DNA from: Emmonsiellopsis sp. PD_33
Lineage: Eukaryota; Ascomycota; Eurotiomycetes; Onygenales; Ajellomycetaceae
Reading direction: 5' to 3'
Assembly: GCA_032988165.1 (NCBI GenBank)
Contig: JANTQF010000058.1
Coordinates: 1-64,000 of the forward strand
Length of the DNA: 64,000 bases
In this document: piece after piece, positions 34,587 through 46,824 of the stretch
Layout: each line of letters starts with the position of its first letter
Numbering within the stretch: the first letter of the stretch is position 1
Program-made: the position numbers and the translations under genes
Notes under the pieces: model-generated
Database searches by the model: none
What the model was told of the DNA's origin: nothing
What the model saw: only the letters and a program-made list of their open reading frames with translations

Positions 34587-37086
34587 TTAATCCTCGTCGA
34601 ATATCTGGAAGGTATTCTGTAGGATAGTTTCGATAACACGGGCCTGCCAGCCAGAGTCGGCGATGTTGTGCTGGGCACTCGAGCCCATTAGGGTCAAGCT
34701 GTGACGGGTAGTTAGTACTATTTACGCATCAGGTGTTCGGATGAGAGCGAGAGCGGAGATGGCAGGTATAAGATAAGGAGGGGAGCTCACCCAAAACTAA
34801 TGGCAATGTTGCCTGCATTCATTCTGTTTTCGCTCCATCTTTCCTGGACGCGGTTCAGGTGCTGAGAGAAGAAACAGTCAGCAAATCATTCACCGGCATA
34901 GACATAGTGGGAGGCTTACCAAAACGAGCGAACGGAGCGTCGCATAATTCGGATCCGGAAGACTATTAATGAGACCATGGAGCGCATCCCGGCGCTGAAT
35001 GTCATCTTCCTTACGGGCAGCATTGATGAATTCTGTATAATGCTTATTCGTAAATAGAGGATCAGGGAGCTCTCTGAAAAATTGCTTAAGCAGGCCAGCA
35101 ACGCTGTTGACGTCGTGGAAGAAGCTTTCCGGGTTCGTGAAGTCAACCTTAGAGGAGTCTACAGGGAGTGCATATGTTAGCATACTGGGAGTAGCAAAGT
35201 AGAATACCACTACATACCATGATCAAACATAGCCTTCAGCTGCGCAATGTGATTAGCATTGCCAGAAAGCCGGTAGATGCCCTCCACATTGAGCCCAAAA
35301 AGCTCTATTCCTTGAATGCACTGATACACGATCAAGGGAATGGCGGTCCCATCTCTGCGAAACAACTCTTCAAGAGACACGCCAAAAACGGGCTTCAAGG
35401 GTGGCAAATCCGTGTTATAACCGTTTTTAGTTACAGGGTAAGGTGGCTGGGGCGCTTGAGGTTGAGGTGGTTGCGGTTCATACGGCAGATACGCCGATGG
35501 CATCTGAACGGGCGGTTGTGATACGCTCGGTTGTTGCTGATGTTGCATACCGTATGGCTCATGGGGCGGTGGTGGTGGCGGCTGCTGCTGTTGCTGCTGC
35601 GGGAAGCCCAATGGAGGCTGTTGATGTTGGACTGAATTGGAAGCGGAATGCGGGGACGAAGAAAAGCTTTGCGATGGGATCTGGGGCGCGGCTGAAGGGG
35701 GTTGAACAGCAGCGGGTGGTTGGGTTGTTTGGATAGGCGCGGGCTTTGGAGCGGGAGGAGCGAGCGTCTACCTCATTCATTAGCGCGAATTCACTCTCGT
35801 AGGGAAGAAGGAGGGTACATACCGGATGGCGCTCATATTTTATTTCAGTCGTGCTCGAGCTAACCTTCGAGGCATGGCTCAAAACATAACCCTTGAAATC
35901 TTTCTCATTATCAACCTGATATGCGACATCACGAAGGCTTTTAAACTGTGGCACATCTCCCTTTGCGCTCCCGTTCAATGGGCTCACGCAGAGCCCCTTT
36001 CCAAGCAAAAGTTTTTCAGTAAATGTAGCTATAGATCGTTAGCTTCTCATTCCCCAGCTCAAGGGCCACCTGATCATAAACATACCAAACTTCTGCATCT
36101 GTAGCGAAAGCCCCGAATCGCCCTCAGCGATTAGATCCTGCAGCGCGCGCACCGCCTGCGGCCTCAACGTAGTAATAAGCTCTTTCTTCGCCGACTGGGC
36201 GGACTGGACCTTGGAAGAATAATCTGCATCCGCATGCTGAACCTTGCGCATCAAGTCCTCCTCTTGTTGCGCGGCGGATTTGGGTCCCTTCAAACCAAAC
36301 TTGCCAGGCTGTCTATCCCCAGTCTTTGCGCGGTCGTACTGTTCTGCGAGCGAGTTGTATTTGACTTTTGCTTTCTCCGCCATGCTCTCGGCATCCTGCA
36401 CCTTCTTTTCCGCATTCAACCCGTTCAATTTCCAGTGTTTCCGGCCCCGTTCTAGGTTCGTGGCCAACTCGTTCATGTCTTCGGACATTTGCTGTAGGGA
36501 GAGGGCGAATTGGAGGCCATGGTCTGCCATGCGGTCGTGGATGCGGTGGACTTCCTCATAACTCTGGCCGAAGGTGCCTTGGCGGCTATCTGTGCGCTGG
36601 GCAGACTCGTGGACGGTGCGGGCGAGCTTTTTGAGACCCTGGGCGTGGTCTTCTTCGAGGAGGGCGCGCTTGCGGAGGAAGCTGGAGAAATCCTGCGACG
36701 GGAGTCAATTGGGGGTTCACCCTTGGAGTTAAAGTGGGATGCGCGGGGAGGACGGACCCTGGCAGATGCAATGCTTTGTTTCAGTCGGGTTAAGAGGATC
36801 GAGACCCCGATCTGCCCGGATACGTAGTTAGCTATAGCTGTCACAGTTGGGGAGCCAGTCTACGCACCTCCGACTGGAGCACCTTCTCCAGCTGGGCCAT
36901 CTCCTCGCGATTAATGGCGGGCGCTGGATCAGCCACTGCTGGTCTGCTAGACGAGGAATCTGGACGGGGAGAAGAGTCGCGGTCGAGGGGAGGCGAGTGG
37001 TCTGGAGGGGGGCCATCGGGGGAATGGGGAGCGGGAGCGGGAGCGGGAGCCGCAGCGGCAGCGGGCGGCGTGTCAGCCATATTCAT
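34587..37086 (-). CDS. Rgd1-type F-BAR and RhoGAP protein
   Basis: Eight exons (37086-36868, 36811-36758, 36692-36086, 36028-35823, 35767-35218, 35158-34920, 34861-34791, 34698-34587) join to 685 residues in frame. A Pro/Ala-rich N-terminus (1-60) precedes an F-BAR domain (about 70-330) with DFSSFLRKRALLEEDHAQGL and long amphipathic helices. A Pro/Gln-rich linker (about 365-470) includes a Q8 run followed by poly-P. The RhoGAP domain (about 480-685) has FGVSLEELF, the catalytic Arg finger at about residue 528 in EGIYRLSGN, and LLKQFFRELPDPL. Yeast Rgd1 is a GAP for Rho3 and Rho4 at sites of polarised growth. The second intron donor is GTCCGT, slightly unusual. The ATG at 37080 is an alternative start two codons on. 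Confidence 0.93.
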
Positions 37087-39483
37087 ACGGGAGTGAGGGC
37101 GGTGGCGGGAGTTGGTTGGGTGGGAGGGGGAGTGCTATGAAACCAGCAGCTGCATTGTCTATCTCGCGGCGCGCGTGTGTTGGGCGACGTGTATACCAGA
37201 GTGTCTGTCTGTCTTCGTGGCGGAGGTTGGGTTGAGCTGGCCGGGATCAGCCGCCCTCCTGCCCTAAGCGAACGCCCAGGGGCGGCGGCCCACACCGATG
37301 TACCCTGCACCACTTTTACAGTGGGGGGTACCTCGTCTCCTGTTCGGGTTAGCTCTATCAAACGGGATATCTGGCTCCTCTCTCTGTCTCTGGATGTCTT
37401 TTTGATATGATATGGTATGATATGATATATGTAATATCTATCTATCTATCTATCCCCCGCGCTGTCCTACCCTCGCAATCCCCGTCGTTGTCCCCGGCTT
37501 TCTCGTCCAACATGCCTCGCTCAGTTCTCCCGCTGCACGTTGTTCTATTTTCGTCTGCTGTCGCCCGGCCGTGGCGCCGCCAACTGTCAGCGCCATCCAC
37601 CATCCTTATGGAACCTGCATGGCTAATACACCATCCCAACATTGGCTGGTTCTTGACGTCCCGAACTTCTTGTGCTGCCCCATTGTACCTGTGGCGCTGT
37701 CTGTTTGACTTCCCAACACGCTGGTGTGGGCACTGAGGAGCTATGAAACACGCCGCCTCGTCCATTGTTACTCAAAGCTACGTATCAAGTATTCCGAGGA
37801 TAGCTCATGACGTTCACTTCCTACGAAACAGTTCGCGGCTCCATTCTCTGATCTGGCCTGGGTTTGTCTGGGTAACAATTTTTTTGGACGCGGAGGGGAA
37901 GTTTGGGCCTCTATCCCTTTATTTAAAGAAATATGCCATTTCAAGTACAAACAAGGTTGGCATGCATAACAAATGAACTCCCGTGTAGTTACATGGATGG
38001 CTAGCTAGCCTGCATGTGCTGCGCCACCTTCAAAATGTTCACAAAGCTTGACATCCTGCGGCAGCGGCGGAATGGAGCTCCGACCTTCACCCAACAGCAG
38101 CAGCAAATAACAATGGCAAATGCCCGCCAACAACCAACCACCCTTCCAATACGAGATTGCGCAATCAAGATAAAGCACCCTTTGGGAGAAAGGGACAAAG
38201 GTAAAACAATCATATTCCCACGATTCCACGATCACTTCGACGCGCGGCTAGAATGGCGACCCTAAAACTGGTCGCCTTTTTTACCCCGAGTTCCCGCGGG
38301 TGTACTGGTATTTGGCCAGCAACTTGTCGGCATTCTGGGGCATTGGTTGGCCAGTGGCCACACCTCACTTAACCACCCTAAATTGGAGGACATGCCAAAA
38401 TTTGTTATGCAGAAGCATGAGAAAGGCAAGGCAAACGGAGCCTTATTTTTCTGCCTGAGAGACAGCTGGAAGCAGCTTGGGTCTTAATTCATTCACTTTT
38501 ACCACTACTTAAGCCGACGAGATTTTATAACTTTCTGCGACAAATAAAAAGCTCTCTGGATATTCATTCAATACCTCATATTAACCTATAGATATCTTCC
38601 TATGTGCTAGTAGCCGAGCTTTTCTTGCACTCTACATACCCTCATATATTGTTTAATGGCCTTAACATATCACAGAATATTCCATGGCTAGCCTCACTCT
38701 TTAATAACTTTGCTCGCTCCTCTGGACTTTTGGGCCCAGACCCATCACCGTGTAGAATGAGTCGCCATCATCATTGGCACGATAGACATTGTGCTTGTTT
38801 GCATGCAAAGGATTGAAGAGATCCTTCTTCAGGAAAAGGGAACTTGCTATCGTAAAGTTCTTCACACCATAAACAATATGCCTGCCACTGCAAATATTAG
38901 CATTAAACTAAAGTTTAATCCTTATAAAAGGATATTCTTACATTTGCATGGCAGTTCTGATCGTCACATCTTCTTGGTTTCTGAATTAAGATTTGTCAAT
39001 GACAAGGACAAGCAGACATCTCAAGCTGGACTCAGTGATTGCAGAATATTTTTGATGTGATTAGTTACTACTCCCAACTTTTCAGATTATCTCTTGTTGA
39101 CTCCCTGGAGCCTTTTCCATCGATCTACTTAACCTGGGATCCAAAAACACTTTGTCAGTGGTCGGTCATAGATTTCAACAATTGATCCCACAGGCTTCTA
39201 TTTTATCTGTATCCATTTCGAAATGTATGATCATGCTTTGTCGGCGGCTAGTTGGAACTTTGCGTTTGGAAGAATACTGTTCCCTTTCTGGTGGACATGG
39301 AGATAGTCATTTCACACCTCAATACACCATTGGTACATTCCTGGGACTATTAGCATGCGGTTCTTTTTGTTCTCGTATATCAGTCAGCGTCATCACTGAA
39401 TGAGCAGTGCCTTATACTCTTTCTCTATAAGTCTCTTGATACTCATATCCATGTATTAAAAGATGGTTGGTTAGATAGTATGA
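37087..39483. other. Gene-poor transition into repeat-rich island
   Basis: About 2.4 kb. The left part is the RGD1 promoter with ATGAT- and TATC-type microsatellites near 37405-37453. The right part is AT-rich with only short unsupported frames, and is probably decayed repeat sequence next to the Copia relic. Confidence 0.5.
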
Positions 39484-40062
39484 TCAGCACTGCGCGACGA
39501 TTATCTTTCGGGAAGTTTTGGACGAAATAAGACGCGTGACTGTGCTTCTTAGGAAACGTTGGCGAAGGAAACTATCCGGGAGCTCCCACCCTCGGCGAGT
39601 GAGATTTTCAACGGCCTTACGCCAGTTGGTGACATGAGTAACTATATCGCCGCCGCATTCGTTAATTGAGATAGTCGTAATCCGTTGAAAGAACTTATGT
39701 TGGAAATCTTCTGCGTGCGTTTGGTAGGCATCCTCTAACCACTCCCACGGGGTGACAGGATCTCCCATGCCTCCCAAAGATGTGAGTGCCACCTGTACAT
39801 TTAACATGACGTCCTGCTTGAGCGAATCATATAATGCTTCCCAAACATGTCGAAGTTTGTAGCGCCAAATCTCCACCTCACTGCTGTATTCATCAATGTC
39901 CTCTGGCAAGGTCTTTTGGCGTTGACTGATAATATCCGCAGCCCGGATGAGGACGATCTTTGTCTCGAAGACGTTTCTCCATATCGCATAGTTGGATTCC
40001 CCCGCGAGTTTGTTATTTTCGGCGACCTTGCATTTTCCAATTCGCTGGTAGGCGCGCCGCAC
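39484..40062 (-). mobile_element. Ty1/Copia gag-like relic
   Basis: An open frame of about 190 codons without an ATG at its 5' end. It begins near KLAGESNYAIWRNVFETK, which matches the start of Copia-type Gag proteins, followed by helical sequence such as AWEWLxDAYQTHAEDFQHKFF-type repeats ending at a stop. No CCHC knuckle, protease, integrase or reverse transcriptase was found nearby, and no long terminal repeats were recognised. It is therefore a fragment of an old retrotransposon. Confidence 0.55.
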
Positions 40063-41686
40063 CGCACGCTTAGCACAACCACAGCCTTGAATATGCAGTT
40101 ATGGTGTCGGAGTCATTAAAGACAAAATATGGCCCTCCTCTGAGGGACTTCCCGGATGGTATGGGATTAGCGGATTTAGAACCCTCCAGAGCAACAGAGA
40201 TAAACGATTCCTGGAAGATTGATTCTGGGCTTGTTGCAGCGGCCTTGTTTTTGCCCTGAACCAAAATGACTCCATTATCAGCGGCCTCCTGTCCCGGTAC
40301 GATGGTCTCGCTACCGCAAACCGTCGACGAATCCTTGTCCTAGTATCGTTCTTCCCATCTGCGGCAGTGTTCGTCAGACCAAAATATCTGCAGTAAGTTC
40401 CAGAAGTTGCCGTGTTCAAGCAGGGACGACAGATATGCTTTCGGTGGTACTTTCTAGAAGGCCGTCCGAGAGTGTTCCTGTCTCACCTTCGACGGAAGAT
40501 GTCGTCAACAATGTAAGAAAATATTCATACAGCTCGTCATGTATCCGTTGCGTATATCCGTTGTGTATAGTTGTCATATTGTATTTCAACCGTGCAGACT
40601 CCATATGGTGGAATTCGCTTTCCAATTTCTTAGCCGTTTAGATCCAAGCCGTTTCACGACGCCTAGGTACACGGTCAGCAACTTCCAAGAAAAGGTATAT
40701 CAAACGAGTGCAACAAGGGAAATGAAGGAAATCAACTACTGAGACACGGCAGCCGCATTTCTGATAGCAATGATGGTCTTATCTGGTTCTTCAGAAGCAA
40801 CGAACTTAAGAATTTCTTTTGCCCTTGGAGAAGTGGAGGAACAACATTAAGACCAACGCCTGAGCATGACTGTCTGCTCACTGGCAGCCCAAACCAGTGT
40901 TCTAGTGTCTTAGAAGGCGGAGATTCGAAGGCTCGTGCCATGGCCATCTCCAGTATATTGTTGAAAACAACTTCCACATCAGTATTCATACCCTCCGGGA
41001 CGATCAGTGTCCACGGCTTTCTCATCGTTGATATCAATCAGGACTTGCCGCCGGTGCTGGCCGGCCTCTAAGATAGGCAAATTCTTGGTTATTTTCTCTG
41101 TGCAGGCGCAGGTGGTGAAAAATTCCCGGCTTTTGACGTGGTATCTATAAGAAGGGTAAAACAAGTCCCGCTGGGGGATGGATAAGGGCATATCAGGGGA
41201 GGGGGGAGTGGCTTTGGCTGCAGCTCCTTATGCGGCTGCGTTGATGGGTCACTTGGGTTGGAGGGGGCCTTTTGCTTCCACTTGGATACACTGCATTCAC
41301 CTTTGCAGGCAGTGACCGAACACTCCTCCTTTGGAGTACCTTCATCTTTCTTCCGTGCCTTATTTGCTTCGGGGCGTATTTCTCCAGCACGGTCTTTGTA
41401 ACCATACTTCTGGTCACGGTAACAGTCCTCTGTCTCAACAAACCTCAGTCCAGCCGTTTCGATCTGCTTCTGAGCAAATTGGCGGGTCTGTTTGAAGCTT
41501 TTTGCATCTGCAACCAGGAGGATATACCTTGATCTGCAGGTTTTGCCCTCCTAGTAACACTAGTATCAGTCCAGTCAGGCTCTACATCAGTCTGTAAATA
41601 TGTCTGTAGTCACTCCATATCCTGTCGATCTAGTTTTGCAACTGCCTCAAGACCAGCAAGTAATGTAAGGTGGGTTCCAGTAGCAT
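40063..41686. other. Repeat-rich region, no gene recognised
   Basis: Short frames on both strands with no recognisable domain. Composition resembles the flanking relics. It is likely decayed transposon or duplicated sequence. Confidence 0.4.
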
Positions 41687-42013
41687 TCAGTTGTCAATGG
41701 TTGCCCTCAATGGCATTTGAGAAAAGTTAGGGTTTAAGCCAGAAAGAATCCATAGTATCTTCTTGTGCTTGGCCCGGTTTTGAACAGTAGCATCTGGATC
41801 ATTCATAAAACCATCTAGAAGCTGCTGACAGAAATACCTGGAAGCTCCTGGTATTCTTTGTATTAAACCAGCAGTTTCTGGGTTCTTTTGTTGAAATGGA
41901 ATGATACCATGCCTGAAATGAACCCGACAGTAGATAACTGTATGCTGAACATGTTCCTGCCAGTTTTGTGAGGGATTCTGTTTTGCCAGGTAGTGACTAG
42001 TAAATCCTAAGGA
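41687..42013 (-). mobile_element. Transposase-like fragment (possible MULE relic)
   Basis: A minus-strand frame of about 108 codons, open between stops and lacking an ATG. It contains NWQEHVQHTVIYCRVHF followed by RHGIIPF and a run with PDATVQNRAKHKK and ILWILSGLNPNF. The W..H....C.VHF.R.I pattern resembles the region after the DDE core of Mutator-like transposases; I give this weight only as a hint. No catalytic triad or inverted repeats were found. Confidence 0.3.
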
Positions 42014-43347
42014 TTACTATTATGTTGATGGCTATACGCGATTAAGCCATCGGCAGGCACAGGCATTCTCAGGCGTATAAATCTGGTTTCTCTTATCCGG
42101 GGAGTAAGTAGACTCAGTATTTCCAACCCTCTGCTTGACAGGTCATACACCTGTCCTCCCCTAAGAGTTTCTGTCCCAACTCCATTTCCATTATCCGACC
42201 AATATGGCTGCAGCTTCGCTGGGCCTTGGCGGTGCGACGGGCAAAATCCTCTTCTGTTTTGGACCATCACTTGTATGGTTCCTGCGGCACATAAGAGCTT
42301 TTGACCTTGGCCCTAACCCATTCCCAGGAGCGACGCTGTTGGTCGGCCCGCTGGGCACACTGCCAATTGGCATGGGAGCCATATATTTGTTCTGCATGGG
42401 AGGCCGCAGGAGAGGATGCAAGAGCTGGGAGAGAGTCACTACATAAATATTACGTTAGTACCGTCGCCTTGTTTCTTTTTATGGATATCATACGTACCTG
42501 TTTGTTTCCAGTGACCCCAAACGCGGAGGGAGAGACGGAGAAGGAGTGCTATCTTTGTATTAATCGTGCCGCGCGCAGTGGCCACACGGGCTGCAGTTCT
42601 GCGATTAGTAGGCTGTCCATTATCTTCTTAAATCTCGAGAACAATGTCATGGCCGCGTCCTGGGTATTGCAGTCTTGTCCGGTTAGAGTCATGATCGTTG
42701 TCCTTTAGAGTTGTAAGTCATCCTGAAAGCCAGTTTACGAGAATTCGTAAAATTCTCCGTGGGTTTGCCACTGTCACCAGGGTCATGGTACATCCAGGGT
42801 CGATACAGTCCCCAACGGCTGGCTAGATTGTCCCCAGTTTTCGGTGGCGCTTGTTGCAACAAACTTGACATTCAAGTGAAGCATGCTACCATTAGTCACG
42901 GGTTATTCATGCTCATGGCCGTCAACCACTGCGAAGCCAAGCTTGGTGACCATTTCAGTGAAATTGCGGAAGCCAATCTGAGGTTGGATGTTGACTTGAG
43001 GGCATTTATCTTGGCTCTTAATCATATCGGCCTGGAAGAAAATGTTGTCATTGTTGTAGAAGTCGTATACCAGATTGTGGGCCTTGTTGGCATTAAAAAT
43101 TATGCATGTTGATGACATTTCTCTGTCCCAGACAACGAGTTTGGGTTCCAAGAATGCTGTTTGGCCCAATGATATAACAGCAAGTTGTGAACCCGCATAT
43201 CTCATCGGCTTGGTAATCGGTGCGAAGGATACGCCTGACCTCGGGTATGTGGCCGTCGTGAGCCATCCTGGTGCCGTTGCTCTGACGATTGGCAGGGGTT
43301 TAGCACTGTCCTGGCAAAAGGCAGGGGTCGTAGCGTATTTCCGGTTT
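42014..43347. other. Repeat-rich region, no gene recognised
   Basis: About 1.3 kb of short frames. It may contain the 3' flank of the decayed gene to its right, but nothing specific is supported. Confidence 0.35.
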
Positions 43348-44270
43348 CTAAATGCAAACGCGTGAGGTGTGGCTGTGTCCGGTGGGCGCTGTTAAACGAT
43401 GAGTCGTGGCATGGGATCTGGGAATGCATGGCCGCGGACGAGGGTAATTGTTGTAATTGGCCTCTGACCCCTGAAAAACATATGCCCCAAGCAGGATTCC
43501 ACCAGCCCGCGAGCAATTCTTGCAAGAGTGCGGGGGGATTCCACCAGCCCAGGTCACAAGGTAGCCCTTGCACACTAGTGTGGTGTCCATTCATCCTCAA
43601 GTAGGTGTTGGAGTTCCAGGTTTTCTTCAGGGTTGTCACCGCCCTTTTCCTTTACAAAGGCAATCATATCACTACGCCAACTAGGTTGAAGTTAGCGATA
43701 AGTCTGCGCTCGACGGAGAACAATAGAAAAAGGGGTAGTTACTTCTCGTAACCCTCTGCCCGGGTGACCCCGCCGCATGTAGCCGTAAAGTTGCTAGGCC
43801 ATGAGAATGTAAAAGACATGCCGGCCAGCTCAGGCAAGGTTGCAGGACAAATTGTAAGCAGTGGCATTCCCCCGGTCACAGTGGCTCGGCACAGTTTCAA
43901 GGTTTCATTGAGGGCTCCTATGGTGTCCTTGACAACTGCTGCCGCAATGGCGATACTGGTTTCTGAACGATAAGTGAACCGCTTCCTTCTTGATTGTATC
44001 TTTGTGATCTTCCGATAATTCCAGGGTCCTTAACAGATTTGAGAGAGAGCGGATATCCTTGACGCCACATATATCATTTGCAACCGTTTCGTCTTTTGCA
44101 AACATTGAGATCGATAACAAGACGGCAGAGTGAAATTTCGCGTGTTCCATTTCTTGTTGGAGCTGGGCATACGCAATAGGCCTATATACAAGCGTCGGTT
44201 GCCGAAATGCTGGTTTGCCCGCACATTATGGCGGTTTAACCGCAGGAGAAGGCTGAAGTTGGTCTCAGAC
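43348..44270 (-). pseudogene. Degenerate DUF3716-like gene, copy 1
   Basis: Minus-strand pieces read in order. The first, from an ATG at 44150, contains VKDIRSLSNLLRTLELSEDH. A +1 shift near 43975 leads into ETSIAIAAAVVKDTIGALNE... and CGGVTRAEGY. A clean intron follows (donor GTAACT, branch GCTAAC, acceptor CTAG near 43686), then NWRSDMIAFVKEKGGDNPEE. Another frame change leads to GYLVTWAGGIPPHSCKNC, which aligns with GYLVTRSGGVPPRPCSHC of the copy at 47.5 kb. Only the first Cys pair remains and the downstream Cys are lost, so the domain is broken. DUF3716 is a Cys-rich domain of unknown function expanded in some Eurotiomycetes; the name is from memory of its pattern. Coding-like frames plus at least two frameshifts indicate a decaying gene. 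Confidence 0.5.
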
Positions 44271-44497
44271 ATAGGAGCCTATGGACGAGGGCCATTGTAG
44301 CGCTGAGGGCGCCCTGGAGGTGCTGCAAGCACAGGAGCCTTTTCGGACGGTTAGCACTAGGCTGCAAAACCCTCGGGTGGGCACTTACAGGAACAGGGAA
44401 CATCGCGTGACTGCGAGAAAGAATTCACACGCTGATGGTAAGCAGTTGACATCCATAACCCCTCCATATGCGTCATGACAAAATCGCGAACCGTGTT

Positions 44498-45067
44498 TCA
44501 AATGCCGTTGAGAATTTCTAGAAGCTCGGGGCTGTTAGGTAGGGATTGGGTATCTTTGGTCTTAGTGTAGCTCAGTTCCTTTGTCACGTCGATCCGTTCT
44601 TCAGTCAAAGAGATCGCGTATTCGTCATTGATCTTTTCGACCGGTAAGGTGAAATAGTGAACATCGATATCGACGACCTCATGAAGCAACTAAGGGACCG
44701 TGTCTTTTGGCGCCATGTTCCAATTGACCCAAGTGAATCTTTTCAAACTGATCAAATTTGGTGTTTACACGCTTTTGAAGACGTGCGAGGCTGGATTTCA
44801 CGCAAGGAGAGATGAATTTCTTCACTCGGGGCCGAAATGCGTCGCCAGCCATTGCCTGAGTCAGACTATTGACTTTACTGGCCCCTGGATGTAGTTTGTG
44901 ATATGGAATCGATATCCGTCGAATATAATTCCAAATCCAAAACAATGCGAGCAAAGCATTTGCAGCCACTCCCCGGACAGCTGGGTATAGTCAACCGTAC
45001 TTTTCGTATGGACCGTCACCAAAAACAACACCAGATATGCCAGGAATACAGGGCAGGCCGTTGCCAT
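44498..45067 (-). pseudogene. Unidentified decayed coding fragment
   Basis: Two stretches look protein-coding: VKSSLARLQKRVNTKFDQFEK around 44760 and LLHEVVDIDVHYFTLPVEK then ELSYTKTKDTQSLPNSPELL ending at 44498. They lie in different frames and a TAG separates the second from its upstream continuation. A further frame (YTQLSGEWLQMLCSHCF) upstream also runs into stops. I do not recognise the family. Confidence 0.3.
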
Positions 45068-45139
45068 ACCCTTGGTAAATTGATACTCTGTCCATCCGGT
45101 TGAGTTGGTATAGATGAATGTGTGGCATACCTGAGCTAC

Positions 45140-46240
45140 ATAAAAACTTGGGAGTTAGCTGCAGTACATAGAAGATAACAGGCAAATGACATACCTAGTG
45201 CACAATACTGCCCCACCCTGAGATCCAGTTTAAGAGAGGCAACTGTGCTCACCAGTTAACCGTACTCCTAGATCTATGAGAACGCGGACTTCTTTTAGGA
45301 CCACTTAGTGCACTTTAAGTGATAAATTGGGGCTCAAAATAGTGTTTTCGTTTTCAGTCGTCAAGTGCAATCTGCGAAATGCGTGCGGGAAAGAGGTGCA
45401 TTGCGATCCTAGGCTTTGTGCCGTCGATGTAATGTCGTCGGGGGAACGTGAAGTGGGATTCCAGCCATATGATAAAATCCCAAACGAAAATTTTAGGTGC
45501 ATTCGTCGCTGATACGGTCATTGCATTGGGGCCATTTTGGTGCACGCGCGTCGGTTTCCCTCTTGTTCATCCCATCCTCGTCATCTTGTCTCGAGTAGAG
45601 GCATACCCAAGTTCAACATCCGTGGATGGAATCGAAAGGTGCACCGGGCTTTGTGGCATCTATATATGTGGGGTATATATATATATATAATATACATTGC
45701 GCTGAGTTAATAAAGAGAGGCCGATGAGGAAGGGAATTATTTCCCTTGGAACCTGGTGCTCAATCGTTGTCAGTTATCTCCAGCAATGTGGAAGGTAGTG
45801 GGTGCATTCTCACTGGAATTTGTTGCTTTTTGGGAATAGTCCGGGCAGCCTGTTAGCTCCAATATGGCTTATTGCGCTGGGTGACTGTATGAAGTCCAGG
45901 GGCTCCTACTACAGTACTAGCGCCTGCAGAAGGGGGTTATCTACCCAAGACAGTGGGCATCTGTACGACTTCTTATATGTCCAAACTCTCCACACTGGAA
46001 GCACTTTATCCTCCGTGGGCAATATGCTATGTGTCCTATCTGATGACATGAGTAGCAGCGTGGGGTTCGACAGCTCTTATAGATTTATGGGTATCTGGAT
46101 ACTCCATTATATGAGTTGGCTTGGCTGTGGTGAAGTTGCTCATTGTCTGCACTATAAACCAGGGAGTTAGTAATAATAAACAGGAGAGTGAAGGCAGATA
46201 ACATACCCAGTGCACTGTACTCACCCACCTTCTCTTCTGG
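45140..46240 (-). repeat. Diverged repeat pair sharing an exon-intron border
   Basis: Bases about 45150-45230 and 46160-46230 align. On the minus strand both read GTGCACT, then (A/G)G|GTATGT, a short intron with a CTAAC branch site, and an AG acceptor. The flanks diverge strongly. They look like two decayed copies of one gene segment about 1 kb apart. A short (TA)n run lies between them near 45673. Confidence 0.45.
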
Positions 46241-46407
46241 GCTAAGAGATCCAAACTGTTACTGCAACATCAGCCAGTGTAACTTCCAGCCCTCATTTTC
46301 CGTCCATGATGTAACATGATCGCATGCACAGTCGCTTTGATTGCCAACCTGCTGCTGTGAACCACTGCTTGCATGCTGTGTGCCCAAAGTTGTGGGGGTT
46401 TGTATAC

Positions 46408-46824
46408 TCAATGGGCGGGGTGGTTGGGAAGGAGAAGATTACGGTCATTGTGATGGGGTACATCATGAAGTGGCTGTGGCGAGAGCGGTTCTGGCTTGAT
46501 ATGGATCAATGGGGGCGAGAGCGGTTCGGACTTGAACTGAACAGAAGGAGTGGAAAGGGGTTCGGATTTCACCCGTATTGATGGTGGCGGAAGGGGTTCA
46601 GACTTGAACCGAACAGACGGGGTCGAAAGAGGTTCTGACTTGATATGGGCAGGAGGAGATGAGATTGCAGACTCGGATTCAGTGGGAGGTAAGCCTATGC
46701 CAGATTCGGTTGGAGAGACTGCTGACAGGTATTGAATAGGAGATATTATGGTAGGCGCTAACTCGGGGGAAGACATTGTAAACTCGGATTCAGCAGCGGA
46801 AGTCGTCGGCTTGCTAGGAGACAT
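46408..46824 (-). CDS. Hypothetical protein with tandem KSEPLS repeats (SUMO-consensus array)
   Basis: A 138-residue frame starts at a good ATG (MSPSKPTTS). The first 70 residues are Ser/Thr/Pro/Glu-rich. From about residue 75 a 12-residue unit is repeated: IKSEPLSTPSVR, FKSEPLPPPSIR, VKSEPLSTPSVQ, FKSEPLSPPLIH, IKPEPLSPQ. Each copy keeps a hydrophobic residue then K-x-E, which fits the SUMO acceptor consensus. The C-terminus (HDVPHHNDRN...) is unremarkable and may be read-through past an intron. The frame lies inside the decayed island, so it may be the first exon of a larger, possibly inactive gene. No known domain. Confidence 0.45.
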   Translation of the reverse strand: MSPSKPTTSAAESEFTMSSPELAPTIISPIQYLSAVSPTESGIGLPPTESESAISSPPAHIKSEPLSTPSVRFKSEPLPPPSIRVKSEPLSTPSVQFKSEPLSPPLIHIKPEPLSPQPLHDVPHHNDRNLLLPNHPAH

